This document shows, one piece after another, positions 1 to 9,700 of a stretch of DNA of 64,000 nucleotides; position 1 is the stretch's first letter, and every line of letters starts with the position of its first letter. The position numbers were made by a program, and so were the translations under genes. Under the pieces are notes generated by a model. That model was not told the origin of the DNA. It saw nothing but the letters and a program-made list of their open reading frames with translations, and made no database searches. This DNA is from Chitinophaga costaii (GTDB lineage Bacteria > Bacteroidota > Bacteroidia > Chitinophagales > Chitinophagaceae): NCBI RefSeq assembly GCF_900094705.1, contig NZ_FMAR01000002.1, positions 425,111-489,110 on the forward strand. Direction: 5' to 3'.

Positions 1-146
1 AAACCCCTGCCAAGGGTGAGGTTTACTCGCTGCTTTTGGTAAAGCATGCCATTTCCCGGTATTTTTAACGTTTTATTTAGCCAATTTCCAAACTTCCTGG
101 TCTCCTATACTATGGCTGGCAGTTTGGATTTTTCTATTTTAGTAGC

Positions 147-1871
147 ATGAATACAATCTCCGCACATATCCAAAAAGCACCTCGGCATTTTCTGCCGGAA
201 AATTTTACCCTTACTACCTGGGAGGCCTTGGAACCTTATTTTCAGGACTTGCAAGACCGTCCCCTGAACACACCGGAGGCCCTGGAACAGTGGCTTCGCG
301 ACATCAGCGAACTGGAAGCGGTGGTAAGCGAAGACGCCTGCTGGCGCCAGATTAAAATGACCTGCGATACCAACGATCCTGAACTGGAAGCTGCCTTTAC
401 CTATTTCTGCATGGAAATACAGCCGAAAATGCAGCCGATCGTAAACATTCTTAACCAGCGCCTGCTGGATAGCCCTTTCAGTACCCAGTTGCAAACACCA
501 GGTTTCGACATTTACCTGCGCAATACCCGTAACCAGGTGTCGTTGTATAAGGCCGAGAACGTGCCGCTGTTCGCCGATCTGAGTGTAATGGCCCAACAGT
601 ATGGCGTGATCTCCGGTAAAATGACGGTCAATATAAAGGACAAAGAATATACTTTACAGCAGGCCGCCAAATTCCTGGAAAGTAGCGACCGTGGGCTTCG
701 GGAAGAAGTATATCGCAAAACCATGGACCGGCGCTTGCAAGACCGCGCCGCCCTGGATATATTATATACCGATTTGGTACAAAAGCGCCAACAGGTAGCC
801 ATTAATGCTGGTTTTGAGAATTACCGCGACTATAAATTTCGCGAACTGGGCCGCTTTGATTATACTAAAGAAGACTGCTATCAGTTTCACGCTGCCGTGC
901 GCGAGCATATTGTACCACTGGTAAAAACCAGCTTGCAAAGACAAAAAACCAAATTAGGTCTTGACCTACTACGGCCCTGGGATACGGAAGCCGAACCGGC
1001 TGGCACTAAGCCGCTGGAACCTTTCCATACCGGCGAAGAACTGGTAAACAAAGCCATTACCACCTTCGACGCGCTGGACCCTTTCTTTGGCGAATGCCTG
1101 CGCGTGATGAAAAGCATGGGACGCCTGGACTTGGAAAGCCGTATTGGCAAAGCGCCCGGAGGATATAACTGTCCCTTGGCGGAAACCGGTGTACCTTTTA
1201 TATTTATGAACGCCGCCGGCCAGATGAAAGACCTCACTACCATGGTACACGAAGGTGGCCACGCAGTGCATTCTTTCCTGAGTCATCCCCTCGCATTAAG
1301 TGCATTTAAGGAATATCCGATGGAAATAGCCGAAGTAGCTAGCATGAGCATGGAGCTGTTCACCATGGACCATTGGGATATTTTCTTTAGCGATAAAGCG
1401 GAGCTGCAACGTGCCAAGCTTCAGCAACTAGAGCGCTCTATCACCATCTTCCCCTGGATAGCCACCATTGATAAGTTTCAACACTGGGTATACGAGCACC
1501 CCCAGCATACTGAAACGGAGCGTACTGCCGCCTGGCTCCGGATACTGGAAGAATTTTCGCCACACGAAGTAGACTTCAGCGGCCTGGAAGAAGCTCGTGC
1601 TGCCAGTTGGCAACGTCAGTTGCATTTGTTTGAAGTACCATTTTACTACATCGAGTATGGCATTGCCCAATTAGGTGCTATTGCCATGTGGAAGCAGTAC
1701 CGCGAAAACAAGGCGCAAGCGTTAGAAAATTACCAGCGTGCGCTAAGCCTCGGCAATACGAGGTCTTTGCCAGAATTATATAAAGCGGCCGGCATCCGCT
1801 TCGATTTCTCCCCAGCTTATGTCAAAGAGTTGGCAGATTTCGTACAGGCCGAGATCGATAAGATTGTATAA
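147..1871 (+). CDS. M3 family oligoendopeptidase
   Basis: A 574-residue zinc metallopeptidase of the M3 (thimet/PepF-like) family, which cuts short peptides in the cytoplasm. The sequence shows the HEXXH zinc site as HEGGH inside VHEGGHAVHSF, about residues 370-380, with the conserved downstream helix EIAEVASMSMEL that supplies the third zinc ligand. There is no signal peptide. The ATG at 147 lies just behind an A/T-rich stretch with no Shine-Dalgarno sequence, usual for this phylum. The length fits the family. The gene stands alone and ends at a strong terminator shared with the convergent fur-type gene. Peptide specificity cannot be read from the sequence. Confidence 0.93.
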   Translation: MNTISAHIQKAPRHFLPENFTLTTWEALEPYFQDLQDRPLNTPEALEQWLRDISELEAVVSEDACWRQIKMTCDTNDPELEAAFTYFCMEIQPKMQPIVNILNQRLLDSPFSTQLQTPGFDIYLRNTRNQVSLYKAENVPLFADLSVMAQQYGVISGKMTVNIKDKEYTLQQAAKFLESSDRGLREEVYRKTMDRRLQDRAALDILYTDLVQKRQQVAINAGFENYRDYKFRELGRFDYTKEDCYQFHAAVREHIVPLVKTSLQRQKTKLGLDLLRPWDTEAEPAGTKPLEPFHTGEELVNKAITTFDALDPFFGECLRVMKSMGRLDLESRIGKAPGGYNCPLAETGVPFIFMNAAGQMKDLTTMVHEGGHAVHSFLSHPLALSAFKEYPMEIAEVASMSMELFTMDHWDIFFSDKAELQRAKLQQLERSITIFPWIATIDKFQHWVYEHPQHTETERTAAWLRILEEFSPHEVDFSGLEEARAASWQRQLHLFEVPFYYIEYGIAQLGAIAMWKQYRENKAQALENYQRALSLGNTRSLPELYKAAGIRFDFSPAYVKELADFVQAEIDKIV

Positions 1872-1886
1872 TAGTGACTTGCCTTT

Positions 1887-1929
1887 AAAAAAACAAGGCC
1901 TGGATCATGTATCCTGGCCTTGTTTTTTT
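1887..1929. terminator. Bidirectional intrinsic terminator
   Basis: AACAAGGCC and GGCCTTGTT form a stem around a 15-nt loop, flanked by an A-run on the left and a T-run on the right. It can therefore end both the M3 peptidase transcript and the convergent fur-type transcript. Confidence 0.75.
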
Positions 1930-1947
1930 CTCCTGACGGGTCTGTAA

Positions 1948-2373
1948 TTATTTACAATTTGGACATAGCCCGCTTACGATTACTTCAACATTGTCAGCAG
2001 TATATCCCTGTGGAAGTTGTATAGCCGGGATGGCAATGCCTTCCAGGCAAAGAGTATTGTCGCAGTGCTGGCATTTAAAATGAATGTGGTGGTCGTCGTG
2101 GTGGTCCTCCGAGCAATCTTTACACAAGGCATAATGAATGCTGGTATCGGTGCTAGGTATTTTATGGATAATGCCTTTGTCGAGAAAAGTTTGCAGCGTG
2201 CGGTACACTGTCACGCGGTCGAAGGTGGCACCGTCCAATTTTTCAAAATTGTGATGCTCCAGGGCCCCCTTGGTTTTGAAAAACAACTCTAATATTTTGG
2301 TGCGCGTATCGGTAACACTCAGTTTGCTCTCGCGCAGCAATTCCTTTATTTTCTCACTGTACCGGATATTCAT
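1948..2373 (-). CDS. Fur family transcriptional regulator
   Basis: A 141-residue metal- or peroxide-responsive repressor of the Fur/Zur/PerR family. It has an N-terminal winged helix (TVYRTLQTF recognition region, about residues 54-63), a His-rich metal segment HHDDHHIHF near residue 90, and two CxxC pairs (CQHC and CPNC) of the structural zinc site. Its ATG overlaps the stop of the upstream membrane-protein gene by four bases (ATGA), so translation is probably coupled. That gene in turn lies three bases behind a SCO copper chaperone gene. The sequence does not say whether the signal is iron, zinc, copper stress or peroxide; the operon context hints at metal handling. Confidence 0.92.
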   Translation of the reverse strand: MNIRYSEKIKELLRESKLSVTDTRTKILELFFKTKGALEHHNFEKLDGATFDRVTVYRTLQTFLDKGIIHKIPSTDTSIHYALCKDCSEDHHDDHHIHFKCQHCDNTLCLEGIAIPAIQLPQGYTADNVEVIVSGLCPNCK

Positions 2374-2774
2374 GGTCTGAATTTACGTAAAACAAATGGG
2401 CTTATAAAAGTGGCTATCGTCATATATATGGCAAACGTTTTAAACCACAGCACCATCGTAGCAGGTGCCAGCAGCCAGCAAAGGGCGGCCAATATAACAT
2501 ACACGCCGCAATTGATCATGGCCACTGGCCAGCGCCGGTCATTCCCTATCCTCGGCAACAAAAAATACAGGGTGCCAAAGGTGAACAGGTAATATCCCAG
2601 GAAGCGCACCAGGTTCATTTCCAGAGCATCGCGCAGCGCCTGTCGATATCCCCAGTCGTAATGCCCCTGCAAGGCCTTCACATAATATTCCGTTTCAAGG
2701 AAAACCGTACAGATCAGCGTTTCTACGCAATACAGGGCTAATACATAGAAAAGAAGGCGCAGCGTATTTTTCAT
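2370..2774 (-). CDS. Four-helix membrane protein of unknown function
   Basis: A 134-residue integral membrane protein with about four hydrophobic segments (near residues 5-23, 56-75, 83-103 and 108-126) and short loops. I do not recognise a named family. It is the middle gene of a tight minus-strand operon: three bases separate it from the SCO gene upstream, and its stop overlaps the start of the Fur-type gene. A link to copper or oxidase assembly or metal sensing is inferred from position only. Confidence 0.75.
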   Translation of the reverse strand: MKNTLRLLFYVLALYCVETLICTVFLETEYYVKALQGHYDWGYRQALRDALEMNLVRFLGYYLFTFGTLYFLLPRIGNDRRWPVAMINCGVYVILAALCWLLAPATMVLWFKTFAIYMTIATFISPFVLRKFRP

Positions 2775-2777
2775 TGG

Positions 2778-3410
2778 CTATTTTTCTGCCATTAAGAGAC
2801 CAATGTCAGTATTCAGTTTGTCGATGTCGCTCATTTTTGTGCCTTCGTACAGTCCGCGAATGCGGGCTTCCTTATCAACCAGGGCAAACCATTGCGTGTG
2901 TACAAAGTCGTCTGGACCGGTGTCGGTGCCGTCATCTACCAGGTAACTTTCTCGGGCTAGTTTATATAATTGTCTTTTATTGCCGGTCAGAAACCACCAA
3001 TTTTTACTGTCGGCCCCATGCTTAAGGGCATAGGCCTTGAGTACGGGTACACTATCAGTCTCGGGATCTACCGTGTGGGATAGGATGAGAAAGTTCGGTG
3101 TATTCCGGTAACGGGCGTACACCTTTTCCAAATTTGCATTCATTTTTGGGCAAATGCCTTTACAGGTGGTAAAGAAGTATTCCGCTACATAGGTTTTACC
3201 TTTCACATCATTATTTGTGATGGTACGGCCTTCCTGGTTTACGAAAGAAAAGCCCTGTACGGTATGGCCGGGACCCAAAATGGGTAAGTGCTCTACGTGC
3301 TTAATGGTGCCATTGGCCTGGTAAATCGCGTAACCTGCATAGGTTAGGAATGCGATAGACAAAAGCGCAAAGAAAGCAATATAAAAGATGGCTTTTTTGG
3401 AAACGCGCAT
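2778..3410 (-). CDS. SCO1/SenC family copper chaperone
   Basis: A 210-residue membrane-anchored thioredoxin-fold protein that delivers or reduces copper for the CuA centre of cytochrome oxidase on the outer face of the membrane. One N-terminal transmembrane segment (about residues 8-28) is followed by the SCO domain with the copper motif CxxxCP (CKGICP) and the distal copper histidine in DDFVHTQW. It is one of two SCO genes here; the other lies at 19920-20648 beside the oxidase and shares the same FVHT/FIHT region. It leads an operon with a membrane protein and a Fur-type regulator. Confidence 0.93.
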   Translation of the reverse strand: MRVSKKAIFYIAFFALLSIAFLTYAGYAIYQANGTIKHVEHLPILGPGHTVQGFSFVNQEGRTITNNDVKGKTYVAEYFFTTCKGICPKMNANLEKVYARYRNTPNFLILSHTVDPETDSVPVLKAYALKHGADSKNWWFLTGNKRQLYKLARESYLVDDGTDTGPDDFVHTQWFALVDKEARIRGLYEGTKMSDIDKLNTDIGLLMAEK

Positions 3411-3427
3411 GATAACAGTTTAGGCTA

Positions 3428-3458
3428 CAAAGTTCCTGTCTGCGGGGCAATTTCCAAA
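3428..3458 (-). promoter_or_regulatory. Bacteroidota-type promoter of the SCO operon
   Basis: Read on the minus strand: TTTG, 19 bases, then GAACTTTG, one mismatch from the TAnnTTTG -7 box. It ends 18 bases before the SCO start codon. Confidence 0.55.
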
Positions 3459-3488
3459 GAACAATTTGCCGGGCGGCAATTTTATAAC

Positions 3489-3515
3489 AATTTTCCAACC
3501 AGCTATTGGAAAATT
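3489..3515. repeat. Perfect inverted repeat between barrel gene and SCO operon
   Basis: AATTTTCCAA and TTGGAAAATT are perfectly complementary around a 7-base spacer. On the minus strand it lies behind the stop of the outer-membrane barrel gene and about 30 bases upstream of the SCO promoter. It can be a weak terminator (no clean T-run follows) or an operator. Confidence 0.5.
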
Positions 3516-3545
3516 AACAGGAACCTGCCGGTAGCAATAGCAAGT

Positions 3546-4217
3546 TTATAGTTTAAGGCCCAGCTTTATCCCAAATTGTATGCTGGGCAATATACTTACT
3601 AGTCGACCATGATCCAGGTCGGGAGCGCCGTTATTATCGTGATAGGTATTATAATGATATATTTTGGTGCGGATGCCCAGGCCAATGTAAGGGTCTACCA
3701 CAAATCGGTTGTGGGTTACCTGGCGGCCTATCAGCAGTTGCAGACCGTATACGTCCTTGTCGCCAGCGTTTTTGTAATCAATGTTGTTAATGCGGGTATT
3801 TTCATTGGGATAAAAAATGCGTTTGTAAAACAGCATCGGTTCAAAATAGGTGCCGCCGGCGGAGGGCAGTACGGAAGAGGTATTGTTTCGCGGAACAATA
3901 TACCAGCGAATGCCAGCACGTACCCCCAGCCCCACGGCGTCTACATACTGGTGGGTACTGATATCGGGTTTATTCTGGCCAATGTCTATCCTATCCAAAA
4001 GTACATAATCAGGGTAGTCGGTGTATACGCCGATTATACCGGCTTCCAGGCTTACCTTTTTGGAGATGACCTGTTCAAAAGAAATATCTAATTCATTAAT
4101 AAGTGTGGTAGGATTTATTTTTATAAAAGTACTTTTTGGAATAGGAGGAATGGAATCCTGGGCGGTAACTTCCAAGACGAAAAGTAATAAGGAAATGGCG
4201 GCAAGTAAGCTTTTCAT
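3546..4217 (-). CDS. Predicted outer-membrane beta-barrel protein
   Basis: A 223-residue exported protein with a clear signal peptide ending near VTAQ-D (residue 20). The rest has short alternating hydrophobic/polar strands and closes with an aromatic-poor beta segment ending in KLGLKL, the usual look of a small outer-membrane barrel in this phylum. A phrase near the start, TLINELDISFEQ, resembles the barrels of the DUF3575 type, but I cannot confirm the family. The start ATG precedes a standard n-region (MKSLL). Function unknown. Confidence 0.75.
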   Translation of the reverse strand: MKSLLAAISLLLFVLEVTAQDSIPPIPKSTFIKINPTTLINELDISFEQVISKKVSLEAGIIGVYTDYPDYVLLDRIDIGQNKPDISTHQYVDAVGLGVRAGIRWYIVPRNNTSSVLPSAGGTYFEPMLFYKRIFYPNENTRINNIDYKNAGDKDVYGLQLLIGRQVTHNRFVVDPYIGLGIRTKIYHYNTYHDNNGAPDLDHGRLVSILPSIQFGIKLGLKL

Positions 4218-4268
4218 AAGTAAATACCGGCTTTAAAAAAGGAGCTATAGCGGCAATAAATGGGGCCG

Positions 4269-4844
4269 TCAGTACGCGGAATGTGACAATAATCGTTCCA
4301 CAATCGTAGGGTACCAGCGGTGTTCCAATGACTGTATTTTCCTGGCCAGGGACGCCGGCGTATCGGTGGGAGTGATGTTACAACGCTCTTGTAAGATGGG
4401 GGTACCTTCATCGTACCGTTCGTTCACAAAGTGGATGGTAATGCCGCTTTCTGTTTCCCCGGCGGCAATCACCGCTTCATGTACAAAATGCCCATACATG
4501 CCTTTGCCACCGTATTTGGGAAGCAATGCAGGGTGTATATTAACGATGCGTTGGGGAAAGGCTTGCACCAAATTGGGCGGCACCTTCCATAAGAAGCCTG
4601 CCAGTACGATCAGATCTATATGGTGGTCCTGCAGCGCTTGCACATAAGTGTCGGTCTCGAAAAACGTTTGCCGGTTCAGCAACAGAGTGGGGATACCTTC
4701 ACGGGCGGCAATGTCCAGCACACCCGCCCCAGGCTTATTGCATACGATGAGGCTTATAGTGGCAAGGGACGAACCCCGGAAATGGTCAATTAACTGCTGG
4801 GCATTACTGCCGGCCCCTGATGCGAAAATGGCAATTTGTTTCAA
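4269..4844 (-). CDS. purN: Phosphoribosylglycinamide formyltransferase
   Basis: PurN transfers a formyl group from 10-formyl-THF to GAR in purine synthesis. Visible are the N-terminal nucleotide motif ASGAGSNA, the catalytic region NIHPALLP with the active-site His, and the later YDEG Asp region, in the family's order. The reading frame is open to an ATG at 4889, but homologues start directly before KQIAIFASGAG. A TTG at 4844 gives that start, and a TATTTTTG box on the minus strand at about 4864-4871 would place transcription start inside the longer frame. I therefore prefer the TTG. The gene stands alone; the next gene downstream on this strand is the barrel protein. Confidence 0.93.
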   Translation of the reverse strand: MKQIAIFASGAGSNAQQLIDHFRGSSLATISLIVCNKPGAGVLDIAAREGIPTLLLNRQTFFETDTYVQALQDHHIDLIVLAGFLWKVPPNLVQAFPQRIVNIHPALLPKYGGKGMYGHFVHEAVIAAGETESGITIHFVNERYDEGTPILQERCNITPTDTPASLARKIQSLEHRWYPTIVERLLSHSAY

Positions 4845-4889
4845 CGCGACAATTTTAAGAAGATGCAAAAATAAGCACGCTAAAGACAA

Positions 4890-5361
4890 ATTGGATGACG
4901 TATATTGTATAATCTGTAACTCCGGGTTATTTTTAATGCATATAATCGGATTTTATCGCATTTTTGCAGGCATACGGTGTCCAGAAGGACTAAAAACCAT
5001 CATTTAAAAATTTCCGCCGCAATTACGGATATAGATAGTAAGGTATTTTCAACTACAAAAAGAGTTTATCCATGAAAGCGGGAAAACCTGACAAAAATCA
5101 TATTTGCTGGCATACTGCTTGCCCAAACATTTTAGGTTGATCCGGGGTTATATGGTAAGATCCTAAACCACAGTACTTTTTAAGCGGTTAACTTATCCAC
5201 AAGGCTAAGGTAACATATAGAAAGAGTTTATATGGAATTTTCGCTAATAAGTAACGGAAGCTAGTAAGGTAAATAAGCTACAACCCTTTACTGCGGTAAC
5301 TTTCGGGGCATGTAGTGTAATAAAAGAATTGACTATTACAAGCAATTAATTTTTTTAATTC
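4890..5361. other. Long intergenic region before the act operon
   Basis: No gene is supported here. The stretch is A/T rich and holds one perfect DnaA box (TTATCCACA, 5193-5201) and a direct repeat of AAAGAGTTTAT at about 5058 and 5221. No tRNA, terminator or riboswitch fold is evident to me. It probably carries the upstream control region of the act-cox operon. Confidence 0.4.
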
Positions 5362-5394
5362 TTTGTGGATTGTCAACATTCTGTCTTATTTTTG
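5362..5394 (+). promoter_or_regulatory. Promoter of the act-cox operon
   Basis: TTTG at 5362-5365, a 21-base spacer and TATTTTTG at 5387-5394 match the Bacteroidota sigma consensus TTTG-N19-21-TAnnTTTG exactly. Transcription would start near 5400, about 40 bases before the GTG start of actA. Confidence 0.75.
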
Positions 5395-5439
5395 TGGGCA
5401 CTTTTAAGAAACTTAGGTCAAATCTAAATTATATAGGCT

Positions 5440-6714
5440 GTGTATCGTCGTGTTTCCAATCATTTGCGCAAGCAATTTGTGAGTGTGCTTATCCTATGCG
5501 CGGGTCTGCTGTTCTCGTTTTCCAATGTGAATGCCGCAGACGCTGGCAAGGGTAAGGCCATATTCCAAGCAAACTGTGCTACCTGTCACAATGTTCACAA
5601 AAAAGTAACGGGCCCTGCGCTGGCCGGAGTAGAAGATCGCTGGACCAATAAGAAATTATTGCATCAGTGGGTTCATAATTCTGCTTCTGTACTTGCCAGT
5701 GGCGATGCTTACGCCAACAATCTGTTCAAGGATTTTAATGGTCAGCAGATGCCTGCTTTTCCTTCGATCTCGGATGAGGATATCGACAATATCCTGGCCT
5801 ATATCAAGGACGAACAAAGCAAACCTGTAGGTGGCGCTGCTGCTGCTACAGGCCAGCCAGCAACCGGTGGTGAAGAAGAAGGAAGTGGCAACAGCCTGCT
5901 GTTCGGCATCATTACCCTGGTACTTGCGGTGGTAGCTCTTATCCTTCTCCAGATCAACTCTAACCTGAACAAACTGGCCGCCGACAAAGAAGGTGTAGCC
6001 GTTCCGGAACCTGTTCCTTTCTACAAAAACAAGGCTTACATCGCCATCGTTATCTTCCTGCTCTTTATCCTCGGTGGTTATTATACCATCAATGGTGCTA
6101 TCGGCCTGGGCCGTCAGAAAGACTATCAGCCCGTTCAGCCAATCTTTTATTCGCATAAAGTGCATGCAGGCATTAACCAGATTAACTGTCTGTACTGCCA
6201 CGCCGGTGCGGAAAAGAGTAAGCACGCTATGATTCCTTCCGAGAACATCTGTATGAACTGCCATAAAGCCATCAACGAATACCATGGCCCTGAGCTCACT
6301 ACAGTAGAAGGCAAAAAGATCAACGGTACTGCCGAAATCCAGAAATTGTACGATCACGTAGGCTGGGATAAGGACAAAGGCAAATACACGAAACCAGGTA
6401 CCCCAATCGAATGGGTACGCATCCACAAATTGCCTGACCATGTTTACTTTAACCACTCCCAGCACGTAGTAGCCGGCAAGCAACAATGCCAGACCTGCCA
6501 CGGCAACATTCAGGAAATGGACGAAGTAAAACAGTTCGCAGAACTGTCCATGGGCTGGTGCATTAACTGTCACCGTACTACCAAAGTGCAGTTCACCGAA
6601 AACAAATACTACTCCATCTTTACCAAATTACATGACGACGTGAAGAATGGTAAGATAGACAGTGTAACGGTTGAACAAGTAGGTGGTACCGAGTGCCAGA
6701 AATGCCATTACTAA
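5440..6714 (+). CDS. actA: Alternative Complex III subunit ActA, multiheme cytochrome c
   Basis: The heme subunit of ACIII, which passes electrons from the quinol site toward the oxidase on the periplasmic face. Six CxxCH heme sites are visible: CATCH (residue 46), CLYCH (250), CMNCH (271), CQTCH (350), CINCH (374) and CQKCH (419). The first belongs to a separate N-terminal monoheme domain behind a signal peptide, followed by two transmembrane helices (about 150-170 and 197-217), then the five-heme domain typical of ActA. The start is GTG at 5440; no ATG is available in frame before the signal peptide. First gene of the respiratory block. Confidence 0.93.
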   Translation: MYRRVSNHLRKQFVSVLILCAGLLFSFSNVNAADAGKGKAIFQANCATCHNVHKKVTGPALAGVEDRWTNKKLLHQWVHNSASVLASGDAYANNLFKDFNGQQMPAFPSISDEDIDNILAYIKDEQSKPVGGAAAATGQPATGGEEEGSGNSLLFGIITLVLAVVALILLQINSNLNKLAADKEGVAVPEPVPFYKNKAYIAIVIFLLFILGGYYTINGAIGLGRQKDYQPVQPIFYSHKVHAGINQINCLYCHAGAEKSKHAMIPSENICMNCHKAINEYHGPELTTVEGKKINGTAEIQKLYDHVGWDKDKGKYTKPGTPIEWVRIHKLPDHVYFNHSQHVVAGKQQCQTCHGNIQEMDEVKQFAELSMGWCINCHRTTKVQFTENKYYSIFTKLHDDVKNGKIDSVTVEQVGGTECQKCHY

Positions 6715-6796
6715 TCGCATCATTCTGATAAGGAAGGGGCGCTTCGGCGCCTCGTTATAGAAACGATTTTTATATAACGTAACTCGTAATAAAACC

Positions 6797-9700
6797 ATGG
6801 AGCAAAAAAAGTATTGGAAAGGCTTGGAAGAGTTGCACAATACCAATTCGCATAAAGCTGCAGTTGAGAACGAATTTTCCGGCGACCTGCCTTTTGAAGA
6901 GAGTGAGGGCCTATTGAGTGCAATGACTCCCCGGCGTGATTTTTTGAAATACCTCGGTTTCACTACTGCGGCTGCTACCATTGCGGCCAGCTGTGAAATC
7001 CCCGTAAATAAAGCGATCCCTTACGTAAACAAACCGGAAGAGATTACCCCGGGCGTACCCAACTACTACGCTTCTACTTTTGCCATTGACGGAGAATATG
7101 TGCCAATTGTAGTGAAAACGCGTGAAGGTCGTCCTATTAAGATCGAAGGCAACACACTTTCCAAGATCACCGAAGGCGCTACCACTGCACGTGTGCAGGG
7201 TGCTGTGCTGGGCCTCTACGATGTAGCCCGCCTGCGTTTTCCGACCATTGGCGGTGTGGAAGCCAGTTGGACAGATCTGGACAAACAAGTAGGCGCTGCC
7301 CTGGCAGGCGGTCCGGTGGTACTGCTGAGCAATACCATCTCCAGCCCCACCACTAAAAAACTGATCGGCGAATTCCTGGCTAAATATCCAGGATCTCGTC
7401 ACGTGAGCTATGACGCCGTTTCATATTCCGGCCTGCTGGATGCCAGCCTGGTCGCTTATGGTAAACGTGTTATTCCTTCTTACCACTTTGAAAATGCCAA
7501 AGTGATCGTAAGCTTGGGGGCCGACTTTATCGGTACCTGGCTAAACCCGGCCGAATATGGCCGTCAATATGCCAAGACCCGCAAGATCAATCCGGAAAGA
7601 CCGGAAATGAGCAAACACTATCAGTTCGAAAGCATGATGAGCCTCACCGGTGCAAATGCCGATGAGCGATTTACGCATAAACCTTCTGAAACCAATGCCG
7701 TGGTGCTGGCTTTGTATAGCGCAGTAGGCGGTTCGGTAAGCGCTCCAGCCATTACCGATACCCGCCTGGCAAATGGTATAAAAGAAGCGGCGAAAGCCCT
7801 CTTGGCTGCCGGTGGTAAAGCCCTGGTAGTAAGCGGTAGCAACGACGTAAATGTGCAAACCATTGTAGCCGCTATCAATGATAAGATTGGAGCCAATGGC
7901 AGTACAATAGATTGGAACATTACCAGCAACTACCGCGAAGGCAACGATGCAGAAATGGCTGCGCTGGTAAGCGATATGGCTGCCGGTAATGTGGGTACCC
8001 TGTTGGTGTACAACGCTAACCCCGCCTATGACTATTACAACGCCGCTGCCTTTACAGACGCGCTGAAAAAAGTAAAAACCACCGTTTCCTTCAACGATCG
8101 TAGAGACGAAACTACTATCCTCTGCAAATATGCTGCTCCCGACCATCATTTCCTGGAAAGTTGGAGCGATACAGAAGGTAAGACGGGTCATTACAGTTTC
8201 ACACAACCTACTATTTCCCCGCTGTTCAAAACCCGCGCTTTCCAGGACGCATTGCTTACCTGGAGCGGTAGCACTACTATCTGGTCCGACTATCTGAAGC
8301 AAGAATGGCTGACCCGCCTGGGTGGCCAGGAAGCATGGGATAAGACCTTACAGGATGGTATTATTGAACCCGCAGCCACTCCCTTGGGAGGCGCTACCTT
8401 TGCCGGTAACGTAGCCGATGCAGCTGGTAAACTGACCGCTGCTAAAAAAGGTGGCCAGTATGAATTGGTGCTGTATGAAAAAGTAGCCATCGGTAACGGT
8501 CGCTTTGCCAATAACCCCTGGTTGCAGGAAATGCCCGACCCCATTACCCGCGCCACTTGGGACAACTACGCCTGCGTATCCAATACCCTGGCCAAGAAAT
8601 TCTCTACTGAACTGGGTGACGACTACGAAGTACATTCCGAGAAAAAAGTATTAAAAATAACTGCCAATGGTAAATCTGTAGAACTTCCGTTGGTGATTGT
8701 GCCAGGTATCCACCCCGATGTGATCGCAATTGCAGTGGGTTATGGTCGAGGCAAACAAGAAGACGTAGGAAAGGCAGCCGGCGAACGCGGTGCAAACGCT
8801 TATCCTTTCGTAACTTTTAACGGTAAGAGTTTCGATTACTTCGCTACCGAAGCTACTGTTGAAAACACCGGCAGAGAATTTCCGATCGGTATGACCCAGA
8901 CGCACAATAGCTACGAAGGTCGTCCTATCATCAAGGAAACTACCCTGGAAGAGTTCATCAAGAATCCGAAAGAGGTGAATGAAGATCGTGAAGAATTTGC
9001 CCATTACGGTGCAAGCTTCCGCGATGATGCTACCATTTATCCTAAGGGTGAATTTACCTATCCGGGTATCAAATGGGGCATGTCCATTGACCTGAATACC
9101 TGTTTCGGTTGTGGTGCCTGCACCATCGCCTGCCAGTCTGAAAATAACGTATCTGTAGTTGGTAAAGACCAGGTAGTACTGGGTCACGAAATGCACTGGA
9201 TCCGCATTGACCGCTACTTCAGCGGTGATGAGAACAATCCGGAAGTAGTGTTCCAACCAATGCTTTGCCAGCACTGCGATAACGCTCCTTGCGAAAACGT
9301 TTGTCCGGTGGCCGCAACAAACCATAGTTCAGAAGGTATTAACCAGATGGCATACAACCGTTGCATCGGTACCCGTTATTGCGCTAATAACTGCCCTTAT
9401 AAAGTTCGTCGCTTTAACTGGCGCGACTGGAATGGTGCAGATAGCTTTGCAGACAACCTTTACGACGTGGCAGACATGAACGATAATATTACCCGTATGG
9501 TGCTGAACCCTGATGTGGTAATGCGTAGCCATGGTGTAATGGAAAAATGCTCTTTCTGCGTACAGCGCCTGCAAGACGCTAAACTTTCCGCCAAGAAAGC
9601 CGGTCGCCCGCTGCTGGATGGTGAAGCTAAAACCGCTTGCCAAACTGCCTGTTCTTCAGATGCGATTGTATTCGGTAATGTGAATGATCAGCAAAGCGAA

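Noticed and set aside
4890..5361. Possible replication origin
   Set aside because: Only one perfect DnaA box, no cluster, and no dnaA or other origin-linked gene nearby.
5656..6573. 305-codon open frame antisense to actA
   Set aside because: It is a shadow of the actA reading frame (a heme protein of clear homology) and has no domain, signal or promoter.
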